From: Solanum dulcamara | Lineage: Eukaryota > Streptophyta > Magnoliopsida > Solanales > Solanaceae | Assembly: GCF_947179165.1 (NCBI RefSeq) | Contig: NC_077237.1 | Coordinates: 57,184,023-57,248,022, forward strand | Length of the DNA: 64,000 nt | Direction: 5' to 3' | In this document: one piece after another, positions 35,622 through 46,500 of the stretch | Layout of the letters: every line of letters starts with the position of its first letter | How positions within the stretch are numbered: the first letter of the stretch is position 1 | Program-made: the position numbers and the translations under genes | Notes under the pieces: model-generated | Databases searched by the model: none | Seen by the model: the letters and a program-made list of their open reading frames with translations, nothing else | Told to the model about the DNA's origin: nothing

Positions 35622-36176
35622 TTGAAAAAAAATGTGGATATGCCTCAAATTTTATTTGGATCAATGATCAATCACGAGGATATTTGTGTAATTGATAGTG
35701 GAACGACTCACGCCATTTTTAAAGACGAGAAATATTTTTTTTACTTGCTTAGAAGAAAAATAAATGTTACTACAATTTTTGGTAATTCGAAAATGATTGA
35801 AGGCTCCGGAAGAGTTACTATATTTCTGCCTAAGGGGACAAAGATTGTTATAGAAGATGCACTATTCTCTTCTAAATCCTCAAGAAACTTGTTAAGTTTT
35901 AAAGATATCCGCAGAAATGGATATCATGTTGAGGCACTAAATGAAATGAATACTGAATACCTTAGTATAACCAATAGTGTCTCAGGCTATAAATATATTT
36001 TGAAAATATTACCAACTTTGTCGTTTGACCTATATTATGCAGAAATTAGTGCAATTGAAGCACATTTGATCGTGAACCAGAAGTTTACTAATCTAAATAG
36101 ATTTGTACTATACATGGGGATATATGTGAACCTATTCATCCACCTAGTGGATTCTTTAGAAATTTTATGGTTCTAA
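35622..36176 (+). pseudogene. Copia protease and integrase N-terminal region
   Basis: 'ICVIDSGTTHAIF' is the protease active site (DSG), followed by 'GSGRVTIFLPKG', 'EDALFSSKSSRNLLSFKDI' and 'YHVEALNEMNTEYL', the standard pre-integrase stretch of plant copia elements. The frame is open for 184 codons and stops at 36174. Integrase continues in broken form after it. Confidence 0.85.
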
Positions 36177-36780
36177 TAGATGCATCATGAAGATGGTCTC
36201 ATGTGTACCTCTTATCACCTCGCAACCTGGCGTTTGTGAACTTATTAGCACAAATAATAAGATTAAGGGCGTAATTATCAGATTATCCAATTAAAGTTAT
36301 TCGCCTTAATAATGCTGGAGAATTTACATCCCAAGCTTTTGGTAATTATTGCTTATCAATTGGGATAAAAATTGAACATTCTATTGCTCATATTCATACT
36401 CAAAATGGCCTTGCAAAGTCATTTATTAAGCGCCTACAATTGATAGCAAAACCTCTACTTATGAAAATAAAATTGCCGATTACTGTTTGGGCTCATGCTA
36501 TCTTATATGCAGCAACACTTGTACGTCTTAGACCGACAAATTATAATAAATACTCCCCGTCGCAATTAGTATTTGGTCATTAGTCAAATATAGTCCATCT
36601 ACAAATTTTTGATTGTGCGGTATATGTGCTTGTAGCACCACCACTACGTACAAAGATGGACCCTCAACGAAGGTTAGACATATATGTTGGGTTTGACTCA
36701 CCCTCCATAATTCGCTACCTTGAACCATTGACAGAAGACTTATTTACTGCTCAATTTGCAGACTTATTTACGAACCCAAA
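36177..36780 (+). pseudogene. Copia integrase, heavily broken
   Basis: Homology can be followed across frames: 'NAGEFTSQAFGNYC' near 36310, the 'HTQNGLAKS' region near 36395-36420, and 'PSQLVFGH' near 36560. No frame is continuous. Confidence 0.7.
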
Positions 36781-36927
36781 AGAAAACTGCTGGGAGAGAA
36801 AATGGAACCCAAAAAAGAAAGAGAAATTGCATGAAAAATTTCATCAGTATCTCATTTTGACCCACGTATCCGCACATGTGAGCAGGAGGTCCAGAAGATC
36901 ATCCACTTACAGAAAATAGAAAATCAA

Positions 36928-37269
36928 ATGCCAGATGCATTTACTTATTTGAAACGGATAACTAAGTCACATATCCCTACAGTGAATGTGCCTATTCGGA
37001 TTGATGTCCCAAAAGGATCATCTACTAGTATCATAACTTCTGAATCCCAAACACGCCTAAAGCATGGTAGACCATTGGGTTCAAAAGATAAAAATCCTAG
37101 AAAGAGAAGCATGAGAAATAATAAAGATGATACTACAAAAGAACCTCCTGAAGAAGGTCAAGCTTTGAGTAATTCAGATATTTCTGAAGAAATAAGTGAA
37201 CCCGAAACTCAAGTGAATGAAAAACTTTCAATAAGTTCTATCGGTGATGAGATAAATTTAGATCGATAA
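36928..37269 (+). pseudogene. Copia integrase-RT linker
   Basis: 113 codons of charged, low-conservation sequence. 'RLKHGRPLGSKDKNPRKRS' is a typical basic linker motif of plant copia polyproteins upstream of RT. Confidence 0.75.
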
Positions 37270-37394
37270 AAAATTATGATGTACAATGTTTTTGCATATA
37301 ATGTTGCATTTAACCTCATACAAGATAGTGAAAATCTTGAGCCTAAATCCTTCGAAGAATGTTGATGTAGATATGCTTGGCTAGAATGGTAAAA

Positions 37395-38156
37395 GACAAT
37401 TCAATCAGAATTAGACTCACTTGCTAAACGTGAGGTTTTTGAACTTGTAGTCCAAACCCATGAAGGTGTAAAATCAGTTGGCTATAAATGGGTTTTTGTG
37501 AGAAAATGAAATGAGATAAATGAAATTTTAAGATACAAGGCACACCTTGTTGCACAAGGATTCTCTTAAAGACCCGTGAATTCTCTCAAAGACCCGTGGT
37601 CAACTATGAAGAAACTTATTCACCTTCTATGGATGGAATAACTTTTCGATATCTTATTAGTTTAGCTGTACATAAAAATCTTGAAATACATCTAATGAAT
37701 ATAGTTACAACTTATCTTTACGATTCACTTGATAATGAAATTTACATGAAAATCTCAGAAGGATTAAAATTGCATAAAGAATGTACTAAGTCTCGAGAGA
37801 TGTACTCAATCAAATTGCAAAGATCATTATATGGTCTGAAACAATTATGACATATGTGGTATAATCACCTTAGTGAGTACTTGATAAATGAAGGTTATAT
37901 AAATAATGTCATTTGCCCTTGTCTTTTTATTAAGAAAACAAAATAAGAGTTTATTATATTCGCCATTTATATTGATGACGTAAATCTCATTGGAACCCCT
38001 GAAGAGGTCCAAAAGGCGATTGAATATCTAAAGAAAGAATTTGAGATGAAAGATCTTGGAAAGACAAAACTTTGTCTGGATTTGCAAATTGAATATTTAG
38101 CAGACGTGGTCTTTGTCCACCAATCTGCCTACACTGCGAAAATCTTAAAATGATTT
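37395..38156 (+). pseudogene. Copia reverse transcriptase, broken
   Basis: Pieces include 'GYKWVFVRK', 'RYKAHLVAQGFS', 37596-37850 ('VNYEETYSPSMDGITFRYLI', 'KLQRSLYGLKQL') and 'YIDDVNLIGTPEEVQKAI' near 37970-38010, which keeps the catalytic double Asp. Part of 37565-37590 is duplicated ('agacccgtg' twice), which shifts the frame. Confidence 0.85.
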
Positions 38157-38159
38157 TAC

Positions 38160-38969
38160 ATGGACAAAACACATCCATTAAGTACTCCAATGGTTGTTCA
38201 CTCACTTGAAGTGGATAAAGATCCATTTCGACCTCCAAAAGAGAATGAAGAACTTCTTGATCCTGAAGTACCATATCTCAGTGCTATTGGTGCAGTTATG
38301 TATCTTGCTAACGCAACCAGGCCTGATATAACATTTGTTGTTAATTTGCTGGCAAGGTATAGTTCATCCCCTACACGAAGACATTGGAATAATATCAAGC
38401 ATATTTTGCGATACCCAAAGGGTACCATTGATATGAATTTGTTTTATACTAACAAATACTGTGCAGACCTTATTGGTTATGTAGATGCAGGTTATTTATC
38501 AGACCCACATAAAGTTCAATTTCAAATAGGCTATCTATTTACATACGGAGGAACTGCTATATCATGGCGATCTACAAAGCAATCTATTGTTGCTACTTTT
38601 TCAAATCATGCTGAAATAATAACAATTCATAAAGCAAGTAGAAAATATGTGTGGTTGAGATCGATGATACAGTTCATCAAAGAAAGATGTGGCCTAGAAA
38701 ATTGTGTCAAAGTACCCACAGTTATATTCGAAGACAATATCGCGTGCATAGCTCAATTGAAAGATGGCTTCATAAAAGGAGATAGAACGAAACATATTTC
38801 ACCAAAATTATTCTTCTCACATGATCTCCAGAAGAATGGTGATATTGATGTACAACAAGTTCGTTCGAGTTATAATCTTGTAAATTTATTCACAAAGGCA
38901 TTACCAAAATCAACTTTTGAGAAGCTAAGGTATAAGATTGGAATGTGTTGTCTCCAAAATATCAAATGA
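38160..38969 (+). pseudogene. Copia RNase H region, 269 codons open
   Basis: 'TRPDITFVVNLLARYSSSPT' and 'HWNNIKHILRYPKGT' belong to the RT-RNase H connection. 'LIGYVDAGYLSDPHK' holds the first RNase H Asp, and 'FEDNIACIAQL', 'HISPKLFF' and 'VNLFTKALPKSTFEKL' give the rest. It is the best-preserved part of the element. Confidence 0.9.
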
Positions 38970-39248
38970 AGTTTTTATCACGGGAAGTAAAATATGCGTT
39001 GTACTCTTTTTCCCTTAACCAAGGTTTTGTCCCATTGGATTTTCCTGGTAAGGTTTTTAATGAGACAGCATTCAAGGCGTATTACCAGATGTGTGTACTC
39101 TTTTCCTTCATTAGGCTTTTTCCCACTAGATTTTTCCTAGTAAGGTTTTAACGAGGCACAACATCTATGGGTATTCAGGATAACTATGTATATTATTTCT
39201 TGTAAAAAATTTAATGAGGCATATTACACATATACATTCAAGGGGGAG

Positions 39249-39460
39249 TGTTGTACACTAATAATGGATGTCCATATCCACTTTTTCTTTCCACCCAACT
39301 TTGTCCTCCAACTTTTCTCATTTTCTTTCTTTGTAGTGGCTATAAATAGCCATTGCTGTAATGCAATTAAACAGACAGATACTCAATTGTCTCAACTCTC
39401 TCTCTTTCTCTTACTATTTCTCTTTCTCATTAATTTGCTAAGTTAGTTTGTTTTATAACA
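39249..39460 (+). repeat. 3' LTR of the copia element with preceding polypurine tract
   Basis: Starts TGTTGTACACTAAT right after AGGGGGAG (39241-39248) and ends TTTATAACA. TATAAATA is at 39341-39348. GTCTA follows. Confidence 0.92.
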
Positions 39461-40506
39461 GTCTATATAATTATTAAACAACATTTGTTATAAGCCTAAT
39501 ATAAATTAATTAGTTGAGCTCTAGATTAATTTGTGAGTGGAGAGTTTTATGAATTGCTATCCTCAATGGGAAATTGGGAATTATGCATAATAGCCTATGA
39601 CTAGGTAGGAAAGATCTTGACTCTCCGTTTCAACAGGCTGTAGACATGATAAACCAAAAAAAAAACATCACATTTGAAACATAGACACTATTAAGAACAT
39701 TTATAAATAAAATAATGGTACTGCAATATTCTTTTAAATACATAAAATTCATATTACAATCATTGTAAAAGTCCCCAATAAGTATAATGTTCAATACAAT
39801 AATTGAAACTAACATGAATGAGGCTCATTTTGTGAGATTACATTGGGTATGTTGTGCTTTTTGAGTTCTCTTTTGAACTTTACAATCTAAAAAAGTAGAA
39901 AAATAATACATAAGAACACTGTCTGAAAATTGGATTCACCCAAATTTCTTCAAATTCATTATTTATATGTTGACTCCTTCACAACTTTAACTTTTGTTGT
40001 AGAAGTTATATAAACATAAGGAAGAAATTTAGTAAAGAAGTATAAATTCTAAATCAAACAATTTTCACTAATAAATCAGAAGACATTAGTAGATAGCAAA
40101 TTTTAGCAGATTAACAACACCACAAGGAAAGTGGCAACACATGAAGTCAACTACAGAGATAGTTCTCTAGGCTTTAACTAATTCCAGAGCAGAGTCTATT
40201 TATCAGAAAAAACACCTCTAATGTTAACATTTTTTCTACTATAACATATAACATATAATAAGATGAAATAAACAAGGATGTACACACAATAGTAAAGGAA
40301 TGGAGGATATGAAATGAATATACAACTTGAAGGAGATCAACATTTAGCTTTGATAATTCAAGTTTGCTCCTCTTATGTTACTTATCAAGTATTCCTAAGA
40401 GAACCATTGAACACGACAATTTGTACTTTTAGTTCTACTCAACAATAGGTATATTCTACTTGGATCTAACTAATTGAGTTACTGTGCATGAAGTTGCAGA
40501 GCCAAT
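39461..40506. other. AT-rich intergenic DNA between two LTR elements
   Basis: No gene, RNA or repeat recognised beyond the copia TSD at 39461-39465. Confidence 0.5.
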
Positions 40507-40961
40507 TATTATGACCCGCCACTTGATCTTGAAGAAGGTGGAAGAACCTAGAGTCTTGGAGAGGTTTGTAGAAGACTCTAGATTCTTGGAGAATATTGTA
40601 GAGAAGTCTTGAAAGACATAGAGTCCTGTAGAATTCTTTAGAGTGTGTAGAGAATTCTAGAGTGGGGACTTTTTTGTAAATATGGAAGGACTTGTATAAT
40701 AATTTTTATTTACACTTAAGCCCCTTAGTAGTAGTATAAATAGAGGGGCCATTCATTTGTAGCAAACCATCCAGAAATCAAGCATTCTTCCAAGTAATAC
40801 AAAGCCTTCTTCATAAAAACTCTCTTGTCTTTCTTACAATCTAGCGTTCCCTTTGCGATCTAGTCTTAAAGTCTTACTTGAGCTTGCAATATCGTGAAAA
40901 ATTCATGAGTAAGTTGTCAAGTGCCGCACAGAGGTCTTAGTTGAAGTCTAAGTCCATGACA
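40507..40961 (+). repeat. 5' LTR of element D
   Basis: Begins TATTATGACCC (the 3' copy begins TGTTATGACCC) and ends CCATGACA. TATAAATA is at 40735-40742. Confidence 0.9.
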
Positions 40962-40964
40962 ACG

Positions 40965-40982
40965 TGGTATCAGAGCAAGGTT
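40965..40982 (+). other. Primer binding site of element D
   Basis: TGGTATCAGAGCAAGGTT is an exact match to the 12 nt initiator tRNA-Met complement, 3 bp after the LTR. Confidence 0.9.
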
Positions 40983-40994
40983 CTACTAAAGGAT

Positions 40995-42281
40995 ATGGCA
41001 AGTGAGGGAGACATCAACGCCGCTACTGCCACCAACGTCAAGCAAGATATTGGAAAGAAGCACCGCAAGGGAAAGAAGAACTCTAAGAGAAATAAAAAGG
41101 TGTCGCTTGAGCCTACACCAAGCGAGGCCCTAACATCCTACTCACCCTCGACCACTGAGGTAAGTGACGATGAGAGAGGTGAGGAGCCGGTGGACTTCAC
41201 GTCCGGCATAGAGTGGATCGCAAGGGTGGATGCTGCCCGGCAGGCTGTAGAGATATTGGGCAAGCACTTGAACAAGTTCGACAACAAGTTCAAGTCTCTA
41301 GAGGAATTCACCCTTGAGGAGAACGACAACATTCGGAAGGAGTTGGATGTACGCAAGGCGGCCAAGTACGAGATAAAAGAGGCAATCACTTTCTTAGATT
41401 GTCGGCTCATAGACGCGATAAGCACGATAGAGACCATGAAGGCAGAGATGGCAGTACTCAAGGGAGACATAGAAGCAGGGAGATGCGTGATGTCCAGCAC
41501 GGACAGAGAGGCCAAGATTGAGGCTCCTAAGCCACCTATGTTCAAAGGTGACCGTGATGCACAAGAAGTGGAGACCTTTCTTTGGCACTTGGAGAATTAC
41601 TTCAAGTGTAAAAAAGTGAAGAGTAACGAGACAAGAATCAACACAGTCATGCTATATCTCTCGGAGATGGCCATGTTGTGGTGGAAGCGCAAGGAGTTCG
41701 AGATCGGGAAGGGTCTATGCACCATCGACACCTGGGAGCAGTTTTAGGACAAATTTAAGAAGACCTTTTTCCCCAATAATGTCATCTATGAGTCCAAACG
41801 CAAGTTTCGGGAATTGAAGCAAATGGGTAGCATACGGGCCTATGTGAAGGAGTTCACTACCCTTACGCTTCAAATCCCCAACCTCATGGATGAATACATG
41901 CTCTTCCACTTCATGGATGGGCTGCAAAGTTGGGCTAAGACGGAGTTGGAGTGTCGCCAATTCAGCACCATCGATGAGGCCATCACCCAAGCTGAAGCCC
42001 TGACGGACTTTAGGCATGACAAGCATGATAGGAACAAGGGCAAAGAAATAGGGAGTAATCATGCTAAAGGTGGGGGAGATCGTGGCAAGGGTAAGGAGCA
42101 ACAACCTCCCACCAAAAGCCATGATGCTAACAAGTCCGATGGTAGGAGGTTCGGACGACAGGGCTATGCCGAAAGAAAGGAGAAGACCACGAAGGGCAGC
42201 GACTGCTATATATGTGGAGGTCCTCACGGCTATGCTAGGTGCCCGGAGATGAAGAACCTTGGTGCCATACTGCGGGAGTGA
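40995..42281 (+). pseudogene. Element D gag
   Basis: An ATG at 40995 opens 'MASEGDINAATATN', a basic Lys-rich stretch, an acidic segment and a coiled-coil-like region (about residues 80-165). The gag domain follows: 'APKPPMFKGDRDAQEVETFL' and 'YLSEMAMLWWKRK'. A single TAG at 41746 interrupts 'TWEQF/DKFKKTFFPNN'; after it the same frame runs on to the nucleocapsid CCHC knuckle CYICGGPHGYARC (about 42202-42240) and a stop at 42279. The first ATG at 40941 falls in the LTR/PBS and is unlikely to be used. Confidence 0.87.
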
Positions 42282-42293
42282 AAGGACAAGGAA

Positions 42294-42680
42294 GTGGATC
42301 AAGGGCAGAGTTCGAGCACGACCCAGCTAGGCATGATCAGGCTATGTAGAGCCATCATGAAGCAAGATGAGAAGGTGGGAGATTACTCCTCACAATATGT
42401 TAACATATCCATCAACGGAAGGCGAGCTCGTGCTATGGTGGACTCTAGAGCGAAAGCCAAAATCATGACCAAGACAGCGACAACAAGGTTGGGTCTAAGT
42501 TATGGGCCAAGAAACACCCACCTAAAGATGGTCAATGCCCCATTGACTCCTGTGTGTGGAGTCGCTCATTGAGTGGACATCACGTTGGGCAAGTGGCAAG
42601 GTAAGACCAGCTTCACAACTTCACTGTCACCCCCTTAGATATCTTTGATATAATACTTCGGCAGGAATTCTTCCAACGGT
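42294..42680 (+). pseudogene. Element D aspartic protease, active site altered
   Basis: 'VNISINGRRARAMVDSRAKA' contains the retropepsin loop with DSR where the family has DSG, so the catalytic loop glycine is lost. The frame stops at 42570 and shifts. Remnants of the following flap region are in 42572-42680. Confidence 0.8.
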
Positions 42681-42906
42681 ACCACATGATGATCGATCCC
42701 TATCTCCAACAACTCTTGGTGATGGAGCAAGAGGGAACTTGCATGGTGCCTCTAGTCAAGATGCCAAAGAAGGAAGGGCAAGCCCACCTATCGGCCATGC
42801 AGCTTGTGAAGGGCCTAAAGAAGGGGGAGCTGACGTTCGTTTCCACCATGGCGAGTTTGGATGAAGACAATGGTGCTAAAGAGGCGTTGCACTTTGCATA
42901 GAGAAG

Positions 42907-44230
42907 GTGCTTGAAGAAAACAAGGACATGATGCTCGAAGATTTGCCAAGACACCTACCTTCGAGGCGCGAGGTTGACCACAGGATTGAGCTGGAGCCAG
43001 GAGCAAAGCCGCCCACATACCCGCCATACTGCATGGATCCACCCGAGTTAGACGAGCTGAAGAAGAAGTTGAAGGAGCTCCTCGAGGCCGGTCATATTCA
43101 TCCATCAAAGGCACCTTATGGCATTTCAATTTTATTTCAAAAGAAGAAGTATGGCTCCTTGCACCTATGCATAGACTACCGGACGCTCAACAAGGTGACC
43201 GTGAAGAACAAGTATCACATCCCGCTCATTACCGACTTATTTGATAGACTTGGAAAATCTAAGTACTTCACCAAGGTAGATCTAAGGAAGGGCTACTACC
43301 AGTTATGCATAGCGGAAGAAGACAAACCAAAGACAGCATGTGTGACGAGGTACGGAGCTTACGAGTGGTTGGTGATGCACTTTGGCTTAACCAATGCACC
43401 CGCTACCTTTTGCACACTAATGAACAAGATCTTCCACCCCTACTTGGACCAGTTCGTGGTAGTCTACTTGGACGACATAGTCATCTATAGCAACACCTTG
43501 GAGGAGCACGTGGAGCATTTAAAGAAAGTGTTCCAAGTCTTGCGAGAGAACGAGCTTTTCATCAAGCGGGAGAAGTGCGAGTTCGCCCAACATGAAGTGC
43601 ACTTCTTAGGACATGTTATCATCCAGGGAGAACTACGGATGGACGAGGCAAAAGTTCGGGCCATCAAGGACTGGGAGGCGCCCACAAAGGTAACCGAACT
43701 TAGATCTTTTCTTGGACTTGCTAACTATTACCGCAGGTTCATAAATGCCTACTCCGACAAAGCCTCTCCACTTACTGAGCTACTGAAGAAGAATAAGCCG
43801 TGGGTTTGGAGCGAGGAGTTCAAGAAGGCCTTTGAAGACCTCAAGGCTGCCGTGACAGAGGAGCCGGTCCTAGCATTGCCTGAATTCTCCAAGACATTAG
43901 AAGTACATACGGATGCCTCTAACTATGCCATTGGAGGAGTATTGATGCAAGAGAGGCACCCTATTGCCTTTGAGAGATGCAAGCTGAACGGGACAGAACG
44001 ACAGTACACCATGTAGGAGAAGGAGATGATAGTCATCGTCCATTACCTACGCACATGGAGGCACTACCTACTTGGATCCAAGTTCTTGGTCAATACTGAC
44101 AATGTGACCACTAGCTACTTCCAATCACAAAAGAAGCTCACGCCGAAGCAAACTAGGTGGCAGGACTTCATGGTCGAGTTCAACTATGAGCTGTAGTACA
44201 AGCCAAGCAAAGGCAATGTTGTGTCCGATG
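42907..44230 (+). pseudogene. Element D reverse transcriptase-RNase H
   Basis: 369 codons are open (42907-44016): '[17 protein letters not shown]', '[15 protein letters not shown]', '[17 protein letters not shown]', the catalytic [11 protein letters not shown] (YLDD), '[15 protein letters not shown]' and the RNase H start '[17 protein letters not shown]'. TAG at 44014 breaks RNase H; homology continues in frame ('WRHYLLGSKFLVNTDN', 'KQTRWQDFMVEF') through a further TAG near 44194 to 'NVVSDAMSRKFEL', with the last catalytic Asp kept. Confidence 0.92.
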
Positions 44231-45326
44231 CCATGAGTAGGAAGTTCGAGCTGGCTTCTATCACTACAGCACATTGTGACATCCAAGATGCAATCAAGGA
44301 TGGTCTGCAACACGATCCTGAGGCAAAGAGGCTTATGGAGTTAGTCGTTCAGGGAAAGACAAGGCGCTTTTGGATAGAAGATGGACTCCTGCTTACCATT
44401 GGGCGAAGGATCTATGTGTCGAAATTCGAAACAATCAGGCGGTGAATCATGAAGGAAAGTCATGACACATTGTGGGTTGGGCATCTAGGGCAGTGTCGCA
44501 CAAGAGCATTAATTAAGACAATTTACTATTGGTCACGCATGCGGGACGATATTGAATGCTATGTGCAGACTTGTCTTGTATACCAGCAAGACAAAGTGGA
44601 GTAGCGTCAACCAGGAGGACTCTTGGAGCCCCTGCCCGTAGCGGAGCATCCATGGGAGAGAGTGACCATGGACTTCATCAATTATTTGCCAAAGTTCGAC
44701 GAGTACGGGACGATTATGGTCGTGGTGGATAGGTTCTCCAAGTATGCTAGCTTCATGCCCGCCTCGGCAGGTTGCACTGCTAAGGAGGCTGCCAAGTTAT
44801 TTTTCAAAAACGTGATGAAGTAATGGGGATTGCCAAGGCACATCATTAGAGACAGAGACCCACGCTTCACCGAGAAATTTTGGAGAGAATTGTTCGAGAT
44901 TCTTGGAAAGAGAGTGCATTTCTCCACTAGTTTCCACTGCAGACAGACGTCCAGATGGAGCGATTCAATGCCTTGTTAGAGTGATACTTGAGGCACTTTG
45001 TGAGCTCCCATCAGAAGGATTGGGCGAGGCTATTGGACGTAGCCCAATTCTCATACAACCTACAGCGGAGTGAGGCAACAGGGAAGACACCATTTGAGCT
45101 AGCCACAGGCCAACAGCCACAAACTCTACATTCACTGCCGGTCGAGTTTGAGGGCAAGAGTTTGGGGGATTATCATATGGCCAAGGGATTTGAGGAGAAA
45201 CTCGACACTACCAAGACTTATTTGGACAAGGCAGCAAAAAATATGAAGAAGTTTGTCGATCGTAAGCATCGTCCAACGGATTACAAAGTCAGAGACATGG
45301 TCTTGGTCAAGTTCAACCCAAGGTAG
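44231..45326 (+). pseudogene. Element D integrase, broken
   Basis: A zinc finger (H-H ... 'CYVQTCLVYQQDK', 44470-44600) is followed by the core: 'ERVTMDFINYLPKFDEYGT', 'VVDRFSKYASFMPA' and 'IIRDRDPRFTEKFWRELF' with two catalytic Asp. Several stops (44443, 44603, 44821) interrupt it, and a frameshift near 44940 falls in the region of the expected Glu. 44988-45326 resumes with 'HQKDWARLLDVAQFSYN' and 'DYKVRDMVLVKFNPR'. Confidence 0.87.
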
Positions 45327-45344
45327 TTCAAAGCATTGTGAGGT

Positions 45345-45866
45345 GTGCATCAAAACTTGGTGCGAAAGTATGAGGGACTGTTCAGGATCGTTTCCAAGGT
45401 TGTCAAGATCTCATACAAGTTGGAGCTACCACCGCATCTTAAGGTTCATCCTATCTTCCGTGCCAGTGTCCTCAAGCCGTCCCATGAAGACAAGGATGAT
45501 CCTAGTCGAGGAGAATCAAGTCGGGCGTCGCTCACAATTACCGCCTCTCATGATCAAGACATCGAGGCTATTATAGATTACCAAGCCAAGCGGAAACGGG
45601 GACAACATGCCACTGCTATGTTCCTAGTCCATTGGAAGGGACAATCTCCAGAGGAGGCCACCTGGAGAGATATAAAGACATATGGCAGTTCAAAGACAAA
45701 ATCTGGGAGTTCTTACAGCAGCAGTGCGCCACAGTCATCGCCACATCAGGTGGGAGAGAATGTTATGACCCGCCACTTGATCTTGAAGAAGGGGAAAGAA
45801 CCTAGACTCTTGGAGAGGTTTGTAGAATACTCTAGATTCTTGGAGAATATTGTAGACAAGTCTTGA
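45345..45866 (+). pseudogene. Element D integrase C-terminus with chromodomain
   Basis: 'KYEGLFRIVSKVVKISYKLE' and 'LKVHPIFRASVLKP' precede a chromodomain: 'IEAIIDYQAKRKRGQHATAM' and 'FLVHWKGQSPEEATWRDI', with the aromatic W-K-G and E-x-T-W residues in place. The frame runs past the polypurine tract (GGTGGGAGAGAA, 45749-45760) into the 3' LTR. Confidence 0.9.
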
Positions 45867-46214
45867 AAGACATAAAGTCCTCTAGAATTTTCTAGAGTGT
45901 GTAGAGAATTTTAAAGTAGAGACTTCTTTGTAAATATGGAAGAACTTGTATAACAATTTTTATTTACACTTAAGCCCTTAGGAGTAGCATAAATAGAGGG
46001 GACATTCATTTGTAACAAACCATCCAGAAATCAAGAATTCTTCCAAGTAATACAAAACCTTCTTCATAAAATCTCTCTTGTCTTTCTTACAATCTAGCGT
46101 TCCCTTAGCGCTCTAGTCTTAAAGGCTTACTTGAGCTTACAAGATCGTGAAAGATTCGTGAGTAAGTTGTTAAGTGTCGCACGGAGGTCTTAGTTGAAGT
46201 CTAAGTCTGTGACA
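45761..46214 (+). repeat. 3' LTR of element D
   Basis: Begins TGTTATGACCC and ends CTGTGACA. The TATA-like CATAAATA is at 45988-45995. Confidence 0.9.
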
Positions 46215-46384
46215 CAATGGCCTCTTTTTGTTGTGATATAAATTTGCCATTGTTGATGAATTAATAACATTGGCAATGTGGGCCCCACATATACACACTA
46301 AATATACACAAAATATTTCACAAGTGAGAAAAAACTCAAAAGACATTTGATATCTTTCTCTTTTTCTTAAAGCACGGAGTAAGG

Positions 46385-46500
46385 CCGGTTCTTAGAGGAA
46401 TGTTATGGTAAAACTTCGTTTGAAACGATGTGGTAGAAAGCAACGTGCGACTTGAAGGAAACGATCTGGTGTGGATTGGATGTCTCTTTTGAGATTGGCT
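46385..46500 (+). pseudogene. rps16: Plastid-derived fragment: rps16 exon 1 and start of its group II intron
   Basis: 46405-46444 reads as the 40 bp first exon of plastid rps16, starting MVKLRLKRCGRKQ, and is followed at 46445 by GTGCGACTTG, the conserved group II intron 5' boundary. 46430-46453 coincides with the sequence of the well-known universal rps16 forward primer. The second exon is not present here. The left and right limits are approximate because only exon and intron start are recognised with certainty. It is a nuclear insertion of plastid DNA, not a functional ribosomal protein gene. Confidence 0.88.

Larger units (their letters stand above)
34232..39460 (+). mobile_element. Complete but decayed Ty1/copia retrotransposon, TSD GTCTA
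   Basis: LTRs 34232-34438 and 39249-39460 flank gag, protease, integrase, RT and RNase H in copia order (integrase before RT). GTCTA stands at 34227-34231 and at 39461-39465, a perfect 5 bp target duplication. The 5' LTR start is TA rather than TG. The coding region has dozens of stops and frameshifts, so it is an old insertion. Confidence 0.93.
40507..46214 (+). mobile_element. Element D: chromovirus (Ty3/gypsy) with short LTRs, possibly Galadriel-like
   Basis: LTRs 40507-40961 and 45761-46214 (about 455 bp) flank a tRNA-Met-type PBS, gag with CCHC knuckle, protease, RT, RNase H, integrase and a C-terminal chromodomain. The short LTRs and the RT sequence differ clearly from the Tekay-like A and B. 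I assign it to the Galadriel group tentatively, from recalled sequence resemblance. The LTRs differ at no fewer than 16 of the first 240 positions, so it is old. CAAT borders both sides, but a clean 5 bp TSD is not evident. Confidence 0.88.

Noticed and set aside
40965..40982. tRNA-Met-like sequence as a tRNA gene
   Set aside because: Only the 3' acceptor complement is present, right after an LTR, so it is a primer binding site. The same applies at 6727, 14150 and 60256.
41138..41545. Long minus-strand frames within the coding regions of element D (also 41715-42302)
   Set aside because: Shadows of the gag frame on the plus strand, with no independent support.
40502..46219. Perfect 5 bp TSD for element D
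   Set aside because: The flanks read CCAAT on the left and CAATG on the right. Only CAAT is shared and it is out of register, so I do not claim a TSD.
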